From positions 1 through 17,264 of the forward strand of contig JAHEAT010000081.1 of assembly GCA_024642605.1 (NCBI GenBank): a stretch of 17,264 nt of DNA. The letters run 5' to 3'. The position numbers were made by a program, and so were the translations under genes. Every line of letters starts with the position of its first letter. Within the stretch, counting starts at the first letter, position 1. Under the pieces are notes generated by a model that saw only the letters and a list, made by a program, of their open reading frames with translations, was not told where the DNA came from and made no database searches. The DNA is from Microbacteriaceae bacterium (GTDB lineage Bacteria; Actinomycetota; Actinomycetes; Actinomycetales; Microbacteriaceae). Shown here piece by piece: positions 1 to 5,936 of the stretch.

Positions 1-403
1 GCATCGTGGCCGCAACCACAACTATGAGGCCAAAAATCTTGGTGGCCAGATGGTTGGTTTCGCCAAAGAGGGCGATGGCGGCGAGCCCCGTGAACAGCAG
101 CGATGTGCGGTCGATCGCTACTACGTCGGAAACCCTGCCCAGCTGCAGGGCCTTGAAGAAACACAACCACGAAGCGCCGGTTGCAACACCCGAAAGCAGA
201 ATGAAAGTCAGGTCGTTTGGCGTTAGTGCGGCGAGCTGAGTTGTTGAACCCGTTACGAGGGCAACCAGCCAAGCCAAACCCAAGGCCACGGTTGCCCGAA
301 TTGCCGTGGCCAAGTTGCTCGAAACCCCGGCGAGGCCTTTTTTGCCAAGCACCGAAACCAGCGCGGCAAAGACTGCACTCGCTACCGCCAAAATGAGCCA
401 CAT
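1..403 (-). CDS. EamA/DMT-type permease, partial (3' end outside window)
   Basis: The frame is open from an ATG at 403 to the window edge (134 codons) and the C-terminus lies outside. The protein begins MWLILAVASAVFAALVSVLG, then KKGLAGV, and shows at least four hydrophobic segments. The LGKKGL after TM1, the TGASWLCFFKALQ stretch and the VVAIDRTSLLFTGLAAIALFGE stretch fit the small single-EamA-domain permeases of the drug/metabolite transporter superfamily, which are usually about 140 residues, so little is probably missing. Substrate unknown. A TANNNT -10 element lies only 6 nt before the ATG and there is no well-placed Shine-Dalgarno, so a leaderless mRNA is likely. It follows tRNA-Ser on the same strand but is separated from it by a terminator. 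The family call is firm; any substrate claim would be a guess. Confidence 0.82.
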   Translation of the reverse strand, partial: MWLILAVASAVFAALVSVLGKKGLAGVSSNLATAIRATVALGLAWLVALVTGSTTQLAALTPNDLTFILLSGVATGASWLCFFKALQLGRVSDVVAIDRTSLLFTGLAAIALFGETNHLATKIFGLIVVVAATM

Positions 404-409
404 GCTCAA

Positions 410-415
410 AACCTA
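410..415 (-). promoter_or_regulatory. -10 element (TAGGTT) of the partial EamA permease
   Basis: On the minus strand TAGGTT is followed by 6 nt and then the ATG at 403. This is the spacing of actinobacterial leaderless promoters, where transcription starts at the first base of the start codon. No clear -35 was seen. Confidence 0.5.
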
Positions 416-471
416 CCTCTAAGTTTTGCCGTGCACTCTTTGGGTCGAATGCACCGCCGGCATGCGCCAAC

Positions 472-502
472 AAAAAAATCCCCTACATCACGTGGGGATT
501 TT
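472..502 (-). terminator. Rho-independent terminator after tRNA-Ser
   Basis: On the minus strand a perfect 9-bp stem (AAAATCCCC paired with GGGGATTTT, 475-483 with 494-502) encloses a 10-nt loop. The transcript continues into an uninterrupted run of seven U (478 down to 472). It starts 10 nt past the tRNA 3' end and should insulate the downstream permease gene. Confidence 0.85.
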
Positions 503-512
503 GTTTGTTTAG

Positions 513-602
513 TGGCGGTGACGGTGGGATTTGAACCCACGGTGGACTTTCACCCACACAACTTTTCGAGAGTTGCACCTTCGGCCGCTCGGACACGTCA
601 CC
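513..602 (-). tRNA. tRNA-Ser (anticodon CGA)
   Basis: The minus strand gives a 90-nt class II tRNA. The acceptor stem GGTGACG pairs with CGTCACC, followed by discriminator G and an encoded CCA (513-515). The anticodon stem CAACT/AGTTG holds the 7-nt loop CTCGAAA, so the anticodon is CGA and decodes UCG. The long variable arm and the T-arm with GGTTCAAAT are typical of tRNA-Ser. A TANNNT box ends 7 nt before the first mature base, so the primary transcript may begin at or next to the mature 5' end. A terminator follows at 472-502. Confidence 0.97.
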
Positions 603-608
603 GTGAAA

Positions 609-615
609 TAGGCTA
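609..615. promoter_or_regulatory. Shared divergent -10 (TAGGCTA) for tRNA-Ser and CDF transporter
   Basis: Read on the plus strand, TAGGCT (609-614) is a TANNNT -10 that predicts a start near 621, giving a 12-nt leader with GGAGG before the CDF start at 633. Read on the minus strand, TAGCCT (615 down to 610) is followed by 7 nt and then G602, the mature first base of tRNA-Ser. The two boxes are the same seven base pairs in opposite directions. No convincing -35 was seen on either side. Confidence 0.5.
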
Positions 616-632
616 CTACATTGGAGGCAAGC

Positions 633-1553
633 ATGAGTACTGAAGGTTCAACCAGAGCGATCGTTGCAGCCCTGGGCGCTAACGTGGGCATCGCCGTGAC
701 CAAGTTTGTTGCGGCCGCGGTTTCTGGCTCGGCTTCGATGTTTGCCGAAGGCATCCACTCGATGGCCGATTCGGGCAACCAGATTCTGCTGATAGTTGGC
801 GGTAAGCGCGCAAAGCGCGAGGCATCGCAGACGCACCCGTTCGGTTACGGCCGTTCAAGATACATTTACGCGTTCATGGTTTCGATTGTGCTGTTCAGCA
901 TCGGTGGAATGTTCTCGGTAATCGAAGGCTTCAACAAGATCGCCGAACCTCACGAGCTTCAGCAGGCCTGGTTGCCATTGACCGTGTTGGGTGTTTCGAT
1001 ATTGCTCGAAAGTTTCAGCCTTGTCACCGCGCTAAATGCAGCCAAAGAAGATCGCGGGCAGGCTTCGCTGGCTCAGTTCATTCGTCACGCAAAGTCACCA
1101 GAGTTGCCGGTTGTGCTTCTCGAAGACATGGCCGCGTTGGTTGGTTTGGTGCTGGCATTCGCTGGCGTTGGTCTCACCGTTCTAACCCATGACCCTATCT
1201 GGGATGCCTACGGCACCCTCGCCATCGGAGCCCTACTGGTTTTGGTGGCTGTAGTGCTAGGAATCGAGACCTCGAGCCTGCTGGTTGGCGAAGGTGCAAC
1301 GGCTGCCGATGACCTTGCGATTCGCAATGCACTGGAGGGTGCCGATGGCGTGCTTTCGATCATCCACTCGAAGACTTTGTACCTCGGCCCCGACGAGCTG
1401 ATGCTTGCCGCGAAGATTGAGATTTCGGCGAGCGCTACCGGGCAAGAGATTGCCGACATTATTAACGGTGCCGAGCAGAGTGTGCGTGCGGCCGTGCCGG
1501 CGACGCGAGTTATTTACTTGGAGCCAGATGTGCGTTTGGCTTCGAAGAACTGA
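633..1553 (+). CDS. Cation diffusion facilitator family transporter (ZnT9-like)
   Basis: A 306-residue inner-membrane protein expected to exchange a divalent metal, typically zinc, for protons. Metal-site signatures are visible: EGIHSMADSGNQ in TM2 (H42, D46) and LLEDMAALVG in TM5 (E164, D165), plus HPFGYGRSRY (68-77) after TM2 and a soluble C-terminal domain from about 212. The IHSMAD/LLEDxAA combination is that of the SLC30A9-like branch rather than the YiiP or CzcD branches. ATG633 is preferred over an in-frame TTG at 621 because GGAGG (623-627) sits at normal distance only from 633. The gene is divergent from tRNA-Ser with a shared -10 box. Its last 40 bp overlap the 3' end of tadA tail to tail. 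Family is certain; the metal is not. Confidence 0.93.
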   Translation: MSTEGSTRAIVAALGANVGIAVTKFVAAAVSGSASMFAEGIHSMADSGNQILLIVGGKRAKREASQTHPFGYGRSRYIYAFMVSIVLFSIGGMFSVIEGFNKIAEPHELQQAWLPLTVLGVSILLESFSLVTALNAAKEDRGQASLAQFIRHAKSPELPVVLLEDMAALVGLVLAFAGVGLTVLTHDPIWDAYGTLAIGALLVLVAVVLGIETSSLLVGEGATAADDLAIRNALEGADGVLSIIHSKTLYLGPDELMLAAKIEISASATGQEIADIINGAEQSVRAAVPATRVIYLEPDVRLASKN

Positions 1554-1987
1554 GTGAGCAGCTGAGAGCATTCGCTTTCGAGCACTCCCCCAATAACCTC
1601 AACGGGTGTTCCTAGTCGGCCATCTCGCAGCAAGTCGTAGAGCGAACCGGCGGCACCGACACGGGCATCCCAAGAACCAAAAACCACTTTTGCAATACGC
1701 GATGCAACGATTGCACCGGCGCACATTACACATGGCTCAAGGGTGACCACGAGGGTTAGCCCGTCTAGGCGCCAGGTGCCAAGCGCTTCGGCTGCCGCGC
1801 GAATGGCAACAATCTCGGCGTGACCGGTTGGGTCGCCGGTGGCTTCGCGAATGTTGTTGCCGCGGGCAACCACATTGCCGGCGTCATCGATGAGAACGGC
1901 CCCAACCGGAACATCACCAGAAGTTGCCGCTGCCTCCATGGCCAAAGTCACGGCTTGCTGCATTGGCTCTACAAAGCTGTGGTTCAA
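1514..1987 (-). CDS. tadA: tRNA-specific adenosine deaminase TadA
   Basis: Converts A34 to inosine in tRNA-Arg(ACG) in the cytosol. The 157-residue product has the zinc-dependent deaminase signatures: HAEI (56-59, with the catalytic Glu58) and PCVMC (85-89), and the start of the fold, GDVPVGAVLID. The chosen start is the TTG at 1987, because GAGGAGG lies directly upstream at about 6 nt. A longer frame to 2053 would run through the divergent upp start and lacks family homology. A -10-like TAGGCT at 2015-2010 predicts a leader of roughly 15 nt. The 3' end overlaps the convergent CDF gene by 40 bp. The 27-bp gap to upp is a divergent promoter region. Confidence 0.95.
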   Translation of the reverse strand: MNHSFVEPMQQAVTLAMEAAATSGDVPVGAVLIDDAGNVVARGNNIREATGDPTGHAEIVAIRAAAEALGTWRLDGLTLVVTLEPCVMCAGAIVASRIAKVVFGSWDARVGAAGSLYDLLRDGRLGTPVEVIGGVLESECSQLLTQFFEAKRTSGSK

Positions 1988-2002
1988 GGCATCCTCCTCA
2001 TA

Positions 2003-2015
2003 TAGATTTAGCCTA
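2003..2015. promoter_or_regulatory. Divergent tadA/upp promoter region
   Basis: TAGATT (2003-2008, plus) lies 6 nt before the upp ATG, which fits a leaderless upp transcript. TAGGCT (2015 down to 2010, minus) would serve tadA, starting around 2002-2003 and leaving GAGGAGG in the leader. The tadA box includes the first base of the upp start codon, so the two promoters share DNA and may compete. Confidence 0.45.
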
Positions 2016-2650
2016 TGCGAGTCTTTGTAGCCAACCACCCTCTCATTACCCACAAGCTAACCGTGCTGCGTGACATAAACACGCCATCGCCGGTCTTTCG
2101 CCAGCTGGTTGAAGAACTAGTGACCCTACTCGCCTACGAAGCCACCAGGGATGTCTCGGTGCAAGACATCGAGATCGAAACTCCGGTTACTCGCGCTCAA
2201 GGAGTAAAACTGAGTCGCCCGCGGCCGATTATCGTGCCAATCTTGCGCGCTGGTTTGGGCATGCTCGAAGGCATCGTCAAGCTTCTGCCAACCGCCGAAG
2301 TTGGTTTCTTGGGCATCAAGCGCGACGAAGAAACCCTTGAACCGCACACCTACGCCAATCGCCTACCCGAAGACCTTTCGGGTCGTCAGGTTTATATCAT
2401 CGACCCAATGCTTGCCACCGGTGGCACCCTGATCGATTCGATTAACTACGTGTTTGAACGTGGCGCCAAAGAGGTTACCTGCATCTGCCTACTGGGTGCG
2501 CCCGAGGGTGTTGCCGCGGTTGATGCCAAGTTTGGCGACCGCAACGTAAACATTGTGCTCGGTGCTCTCGACTCGCACCTAAACGAGAAGGGCTACATCG
2601 TGCCCGGTTTGGGCGACGCAGGCGACCGCCTGTTTGGCACAGCGAACTAG
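2015..2650 (+). CDS. upp: Uracil phosphoribosyltransferase
   Basis: Makes UMP from uracil and PRPP for pyrimidine salvage in the cytosol. The 211-residue length is standard. The PRPP-binding loop is DPMLATGGT (130-138). The conserved [13 protein letters not shown] (71-83) and the C-terminal uracil-binding [13 protein letters not shown] (193-205) are both present. There is no Shine-Dalgarno before ATG2015; instead a TAGATT box ends 6 nt upstream, so it is probably translated from a leaderless mRNA. It ends 3 bp before the stop codon of the convergent phosphatase gene. Confidence 0.97.
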   Translation: MRVFVANHPLITHKLTVLRDINTPSPVFRQLVEELVTLLAYEATRDVSVQDIEIETPVTRAQGVKLSRPRPIIVPILRAGLGMLEGIVKLLPTAEVGFLGIKRDEETLEPHTYANRLPEDLSGRQVYIIDPMLATGGTLIDSINYVFERGAKEVTCICLLGAPEGVAAVDAKFGDRNVNIVLGALDSHLNEKGYIVPGLGDAGDRLFGTAN

Positions 2651-2653
2651 CTA

Positions 2654-3085
2654 TTAAGAGCCAGCCTGGGCGATAACCCGATTCACCATGGGCTCAAGTT
2701 GCCTTGCGGTGTCTCGATAGTCTTCGAGGCTCAAACCCCAAGGGTCGGCAAGGTCGGTGTCGCCGAGCATGAGGTTGGTTTTCGATGCATCCGCGTTATC
2801 GAACTGCATAACTCGACGAAGCAGCGATTCGGTGGCAACCAAAACCAGATCGGCTTCTGCAAGCATCTGCTCGGTGAGCATTCGTGCAACGTGCCCCTCG
2901 CCGCTCACTCCGATTTCGGCTAGCACCTGCCGCGCCTCGCGGGTGGCCGGCCGCCCAACCTCAGCGCTCACTCCGGCGCTCGCAACCTCGATGCTCACCC
3001 CGGCGCTTGCGGCGGCATGGCGCAACATAAACTCGGCCATCGGCGAACGGCAAATGTTGCCGAGGCAGACCATCAAAACCTTCAT
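2654..3085 (-). CDS. Low-molecular-weight protein tyrosine phosphatase
   Basis: A cytosolic cysteine phosphatase of 143 residues, the usual length of the family. The P-loop CLGNICRS (7-14) supplies the C(X)5R nucleophile Cys7 and Arg13, and DPWG (114-117) supplies the general acid Asp114. The start at 3085 is chosen because MKVLMVC is the canonical N-terminus and GAGGA lies about 8 nt upstream; the frame is open upstream but adds only non-homologous residues. Relatives such as MptpA or PtpA counteract tyrosine kinases, often in envelope polysaccharide control. No cognate kinase is visible here. Convergent with upp, with only 3 bp between stop codons. Confidence 0.94.
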   Translation of the reverse strand: MKVLMVCLGNICRSPMAEFMLRHAAASAGVSIEVASAGVSAEVGRPATREARQVLAEIGVSGEGHVARMLTEQMLAEADLVLVATESLLRRVMQFDNADASKTNLMLGDTDLADPWGLSLEDYRDTARQLEPMVNRVIAQAGS

Positions 3086-3149
3086 GCGTGCATCCTCGTT
3101 TGTGGCTTGCCTAAATTGCCTCACCTAGTCGAAGCATCAGCTTTCATGT

Positions 3150-3155
3150 TAAAGT
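3150..3155 (+). promoter_or_regulatory. -10 element (TAAAGT) of the leader peptide
   Basis: TAAAGT is followed by 7 nt (TCTTTTT) and the ATG at 3163, the leaderless spacing seen at many other genes in this window. No consensus -35 was found at 16-18 bp upstream. Confidence 0.5.
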
Positions 3156-3162
3156 TCTTTTT

Positions 3163-3258
3163 ATGACTAACAGCACCTTCACCGCATTTTCGGCTCAAGC
3201 AAACTTTGCTGACGCCGACATGATGCGTGCTGTCATGTGCATGCGAATGTGCCGCTAA
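3163..3258 (+). CDS. Putative Cys/Met-rich leaderless leader peptide (31 aa)
   Basis: A short reading frame of 31 codons encodes MTNSTFTAFSAQANFADAD followed by MMRAVMCMRMCR. Five of the last 12 residues are Met and two are Cys, with the two Cys codons (3238, 3250) just before the stop. The ATG is preceded by a leaderless-type -10 and no Shine-Dalgarno. Known context: actinobacteria use leaderless Cys-rich leader peptides as cysteine-responsive attenuators, where ribosome stalling changes downstream expression. Here the downstream gene, 110 nt after the stop, is a winged-helix regulator. Between them are small hairpins (3272-3285, 3301-3315). Inference: a translation-sensing leader for Cys, Met or charged-tRNA status. 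The match to a named leader family was not tested, and a short frame like this can occur by chance. Confidence 0.55.
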   Translation: MTNSTFTAFSAQANFADADMMRAVMCMRMCR

Positions 3259-3271
3259 AGCCGCACGCCCC

Positions 3272-3315
3272 GCGCATCGAAGCGCACCGCTGAAACATCC
3301 GTGGCCGTTCGCCAC
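3272..3315 (+). promoter_or_regulatory. Candidate attenuator hairpins between leader peptide and regulator
   Basis: Two short stems are visible: GCGC/GCGC (3272-3275 with 3282-3285, 6-nt loop) and GTGGC/GCCAC (3301-3305 with 3311-3315, 5-nt loop). Neither is followed by a U-run, so if they act they would do so by Rho access or translation control, not intrinsic termination. The call rests mainly on position. Confidence 0.25.
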
Positions 3316-3368
3316 TCACTCACCAGCACCACAGCAAAGACGCATGACTCTAGTCAAAGGATTCTCAC

Positions 3369-4001
3369 ATGACCAACAACCAGCCAGTTAGCTCTAACGA
3401 GCAGCCAACCCAACAAACCACTTCGCAGCCCGTTGCACGCGGATTCGCACTCTATATTGGGGTCGACGCTGCCCAGGCAGCAGCCAACGGCACCAGCCTC
3501 AGCCAAATTGCAGCGGCGTTGCGTAAAACCCTCGATCAACTGGTTCCTGGCTCGGCAGCCGAAACGCACGCAGCCGTGGCTCTTGCGCCCAAGGACGCCG
3601 CGGGTCGCAACATCGACCTGGTGCGTGCTGCGCTGCGCGACCCTGAACTAACCGGCAAGGGTGCGGTTGTCGAGCCCGACCGCCAAACCGGCATCGTGGT
3701 AGATACTCAGCGTCGGCGCCTGCTCGCAAACGGCGAGAACGCTGGTCTCACGCACCGCGAGTTCGAACTAATCAACTACCTCATCGACAACCAGGGCGAA
3801 ACCATCAGCCGACGTGAGTTGGTTGACGCAGTTTGGGCCGACGACCCCGACTCAGCCCCTAACGATCGCACCATCGATGTGCACATTCGTCGACTGCGTT
3901 CGAAGATCACCGGTTACGAAGACATCATTCGCACCATTCGCGGCGGTGGCTACCGTTTCGATCGTCACCCCGACGTGCTGGTCGACAGCTACCAAATCTA
4001 G
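3369..4001 (+). CDS. Orphan winged-helix (OmpR/PhoB-type) DNA-binding regulator
   Basis: A 210-residue cytosolic regulator. Residues about 108-197 form a PhoB/OmpR-type winged helix: LTHREFELINYLIDNQGE, then SRRELVDAVW, a recognition helix around NDRTIDVHIRRLRSKI and the wing IRTIRGGGYRF. The usual receiver domain (DD, phospho-Asp, Lys) is absent. Instead there is a Gln/Thr-rich start (1-22) and an unrecognised region of roughly 75 residues (24-100) beginning RGFALYIGVDAAQAAANGT, which may sense a ligand. AAGGA 7 nt before ATG3369 supports ordinary SD-led translation. It stands downstream of the Cys/Met leader peptide, so expression may be coupled to that leader's translation. Targets cannot be read from the sequence. 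Confidence 0.85.
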   Translation: MTNNQPVSSNEQPTQQTTSQPVARGFALYIGVDAAQAAANGTSLSQIAAALRKTLDQLVPGSAAETHAAVALAPKDAAGRNIDLVRAALRDPELTGKGAVVEPDRQTGIVVDTQRRRLLANGENAGLTHREFELINYLIDNQGETISRRELVDAVWADDPDSAPNDRTIDVHIRRLRSKITGYEDIIRTIRGGGYRFDRHPDVLVDSYQI

Positions 4002-4006
4002 CCAGT

Positions 4007-4012
4007 TACGCT
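4007..4012 (+). promoter_or_regulatory. -10 element (TACGCT) of the P-loop protein
   Basis: TACGCT starts 6 nt after the regulator's stop codon and is followed by 7 nt and the GTG at 4020. A separate leaderless transcript for the downstream gene is likely. Confidence 0.45.
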
Positions 4013-4019
4013 AGTTTTT

Positions 4020-4601
4020 GTGAACGCGCTCAAGCCCGAATACTCCAACAGCGATGCCCTGCTCGCCGACCTTTCGGCGGCGGTGCTCGACCTCGTTGAC
4101 GAAGGCAAGCAAACTCCCATCGTGCTTATCGATGGCCGCGCCGGTTCGGGAAAGTCGACTCTCGCCGATGCCCTGCAGCGCAAGCTTTTCAAAGAAGGCG
4201 AAACCTTGCCCCGAGTGGTTCACATGGATGACCTCTACCCAGGCTGGAATGGCCTGGCCGCCGGCGCTGAGTACTTGCAGCGCTTTATTCTTGAGCCCGT
4301 TGCGGCGCGCAAAACGGCTAACTGGCAGCTGTTCGACTGGACCCTTGGCGAGCGTCGCGAGTGGCGCGAGTTTTCGGGTGGAACCCCGCTAATTGTTGAA
4401 GGTTGCGGGGCGCTAAACCTCAAGAGCGCCGATGTGGCTGATTTTTCGGTTTGGCTCGAGGTAGACCAAGCGGTTCGTTTCGAACGTTGGTTAGCGCGCG
4501 AAGGCAACGACGAACACTGGGCGGCTTGGGCCGCGCAAGAAGAGGACTTCTATGCGCGTGAGCGCTCGGCTGAATTAGCTTTGGTGCGCCATCAGGGCTA
4601 A
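4020..4601 (+). CDS. P-loop NTPase, uridine-kinase-like
   Basis: A 193-residue soluble protein with a clear Walker A motif GRAGSGKST (39-47) on a strand-loop-helix (PIVLIDGRAGSGKSTLADAL) and a second acidic motif HMDDLYPGW (68-76) like the substrate-binding Asp of nucleoside or pantothenate kinases. FIVEGCGAL-type and VWLEVD stretches near 127-150 fit the nucleoside kinase-like fold (here PLIVEGCGAL). The phosphate acceptor is unknown. GTG4020 has no Shine-Dalgarno and sits 7 nt after a -10 box, so it is probably leaderless. Its stop codon overlaps the stop codon of the convergent DedA gene (4-bp overlap). Some homologues are annotated only as ATP-binding proteins, and no more precise name is justified. 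Confidence 0.8.
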   Translation: MNALKPEYSNSDALLADLSAAVLDLVDEGKQTPIVLIDGRAGSGKSTLADALQRKLFKEGETLPRVVHMDDLYPGWNGLAAGAEYLQRFILEPVAARKTANWQLFDWTLGERREWREFSGGTPLIVEGCGALNLKSADVADFSVWLEVDQAVRFERWLAREGNDEHWAAWAAQEEDFYARERSAELALVRHQG

Positions 4602-5269
4602 GCGCTCTTGCGGTTTTTGACCCAGACTCGAACACCGGCGATTAGCGACGCGAGAATGAAGAAGCCAGCGATTGCATACGATGCACTTTTTACGGCGGGA
4701 ATCGATGCGGCGAAGTATCCCGTTACGGTTAGGCCGACGCCCCAAGCAACAGCGCCAACGAGGTTGGCCGAGAAGAACTTGTAATAGTTCATGCGAGCGA
4801 TGCCGGCGATTGGCGGCACGAACACGCGGGCCCAAGGCATGAAGCGGGCGACCACTACGGCCCACCATCCCCAAGCTTCGTAGAAGCGCTCAGATTTGGC
4901 GATGGCGTTGCGAAGCCATTTGCCGTTGCGGCGATCGAGGTAGGGTCGGCCGAAGTGGCGGCCAAGCGTGTAGCCCACCTGGTCTCCAAGCCAAGCTGCG
5001 ATGCCAACGCCGATGGCCATTACCCAGATGTTGTCGCCGCCGGGGTTCGTGGCAGCCACGAGCCCTGCAGCGAAAACCAGAGAGTCACCGGTGACAAAGG
5101 GCACGAAGGCGCCGATGAACAACCCGGTGCCCGCGAAAACTAGACCCCAGACGGCAGCATAAAACCACCATGGCCCGATGTCGGAATACCAGGAGGCAAT
5201 CTGATCGGAGATGCTGGCTGAATAGGCGCCAACTACATGCGAACTAGCGGCTTGGATGAGTGGGTGCAC
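4598..5269 (-). CDS. DedA family membrane protein
   Basis: A 223-residue inner-membrane protein of the DedA/SNARE-associated family, members of which move undecaprenyl phosphate or phospholipids across the membrane and support envelope homeostasis. Family motifs are present: GAFVPFVTGDSLVFAAGL near the first re-entrant helix and the hallmark VARFMPWARVFVPPIAGIARM with its conserved Arg and Pro residues, then NYYKFFSANLVGAVAWG. Several hydrophobic segments follow and the C-terminus is basic. The GTG at 5269 lies 9 nt after the nitroreductase stop; a TAGGCT box 6 nt upstream suggests its own leaderless transcript in addition to read-through. It overlaps the convergent P-loop gene by 4 bp. Confidence 0.92.
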   Translation of the reverse strand: MHPLIQAASSHVVGAYSASISDQIASWYSDIGPWWFYAAVWGLVFAGTGLFIGAFVPFVTGDSLVFAAGLVAATNPGGDNIWVMAIGVGIAAWLGDQVGYTLGRHFGRPYLDRRNGKWLRNAIAKSERFYEAWGWWAVVVARFMPWARVFVPPIAGIARMNYYKFFSANLVGAVAWGVGLTVTGYFAASIPAVKSASYAIAGFFILASLIAGVRVWVKNRKSA

Positions 5270-5275
5270 AAGTCA

Positions 5276-5281
5276 AGCCTA
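5276..5281 (-). promoter_or_regulatory. -10 element (TAGGCT) of the DedA gene, overlapping a stop codon
   Basis: On the minus strand the TAG stop codon of the nitroreductase (5281-5279) is also the first half of TAGGCT. Six nt separate the box from the GTG start at 5269. This would be an internal leaderless promoter in the operon. Confidence 0.45.
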
Positions 5282-5857
5282 AGGCTTGCCGTGAAGCACG
5301 ATTTCGTCGAGGTCGAGGCGCACCCGTGGTGCGACTTCGCGCTCGTAAGCTGGGCCCTCTAGAACTTCGGCCGGTGCCTGCTTACCAATAGCAACGATTA
5401 CTAGTGGCTCTAGGTCGTCGGCCAGGCCGAGAACGCGAGCCACCGAGGCATGCACAATTCCCATCATCTGGTGGGTGCGAAGGCCGAGCTCTTCGGCCTG
5501 AATTGAGAGGGTGGCTACGGCGAGTGCGGCGTCGTAGTGGGCCGAGCGGTATGGCGAGCCATCCTGGTGCTGGGTTTTTACCGAAACAACTAGAAGCGCA
5601 GACGCCTTAGGCGCCCAAGACTGGTTGAAGCCGGTGAGGCCTTCGGCCACGATCTGCGACCAAAGTTCTTCGCCTCTTCTTAGTAGCGAAAAGCGCCAAG
5701 GCTGACCATTGTTGGCCGATGCAGCCCATCGACCGGCTTCGAGAATAGAAAGCGCTTCGTGCTGGCTTAGGGTGTGAGTTTCGTCGAATGCCCGCGGGCT
5801 CCAACGCTCGGCTAGAACGGGGGCGATTGCGGCGCGGGTAATGGCGGTCTTTTGCAT
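5279..5857 (-). CDS. Nitroreductase family flavoprotein
   Basis: A 192-residue member of the FMN-dependent nitroreductase-like superfamily, which reduces nitro compounds, quinones or other electron acceptors with NAD(P)H. Visible signatures are the N-terminal FMN-phosphate motif ERWSPRAFDE (17-26), AGRWAASANNGQPWRFSLL (FMN/substrate loop) and the helix-rich AALAVATLSIQAEELGL segment near the dimer interface. The substrate is unknown. AAGG 5 nt before ATG5857 is a reasonable ribosome-binding site. It is followed closely by dedA on the same strand and preceded by the threonine aldolase gene after a 79-bp gap that holds an inverted repeat and a possible promoter. Confidence 0.92.
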   Translation of the reverse strand: MQKTAITRAAIAPVLAERWSPRAFDETHTLSQHEALSILEAGRWAASANNGQPWRFSLLRRGEELWSQIVAEGLTGFNQSWAPKASALLVVSVKTQHQDGSPYRSAHYDAALAVATLSIQAEELGLRTHQMMGIVHASVARVLGLADDLEPLVIVAIGKQAPAEVLEGPAYEREVAPRVRLDLDEIVLHGKP

Positions 5858-5889
5858 TTGAACCTTCGGGTTTTGGCTGGTAGCCGTTG

Positions 5890-5916
5890 AACTTACTAAC
5901 CACTTCTATCAAGTGG
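5890..5916 (-). promoter_or_regulatory. Candidate promoter/operator of the nitroreductase gene
   Basis: On the minus strand TAAGTT (5895-5890) could be a -10, giving a leader of about 25 nt. Immediately upstream is a perfect 6+5+6 inverted repeat, CCACTT-GATAG-AAGTGG (5916-5900), placed between the -10 and -35 positions where an operator would act. No regulator gene is adjacent. Confidence 0.3.
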
Positions 5917-5936
5917 CTCTTTACTTTTATTCCTCT

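Noticed and set aside
3121..3315. A 64-codon minus-strand open frame in the leader-peptide region
   Set aside because: Composition is shadow-like (His, Cys and Ala rich), there is no ribosome site, and the region is better explained by the plus-strand leader.
3342..3389. A 15-codon frame (MTLVKGFSHDQQPAS) overlapping the regulator start
   Set aside because: Too short, no ribosome site or leaderless box at the right distance, and it contains the regulator's Shine-Dalgarno.
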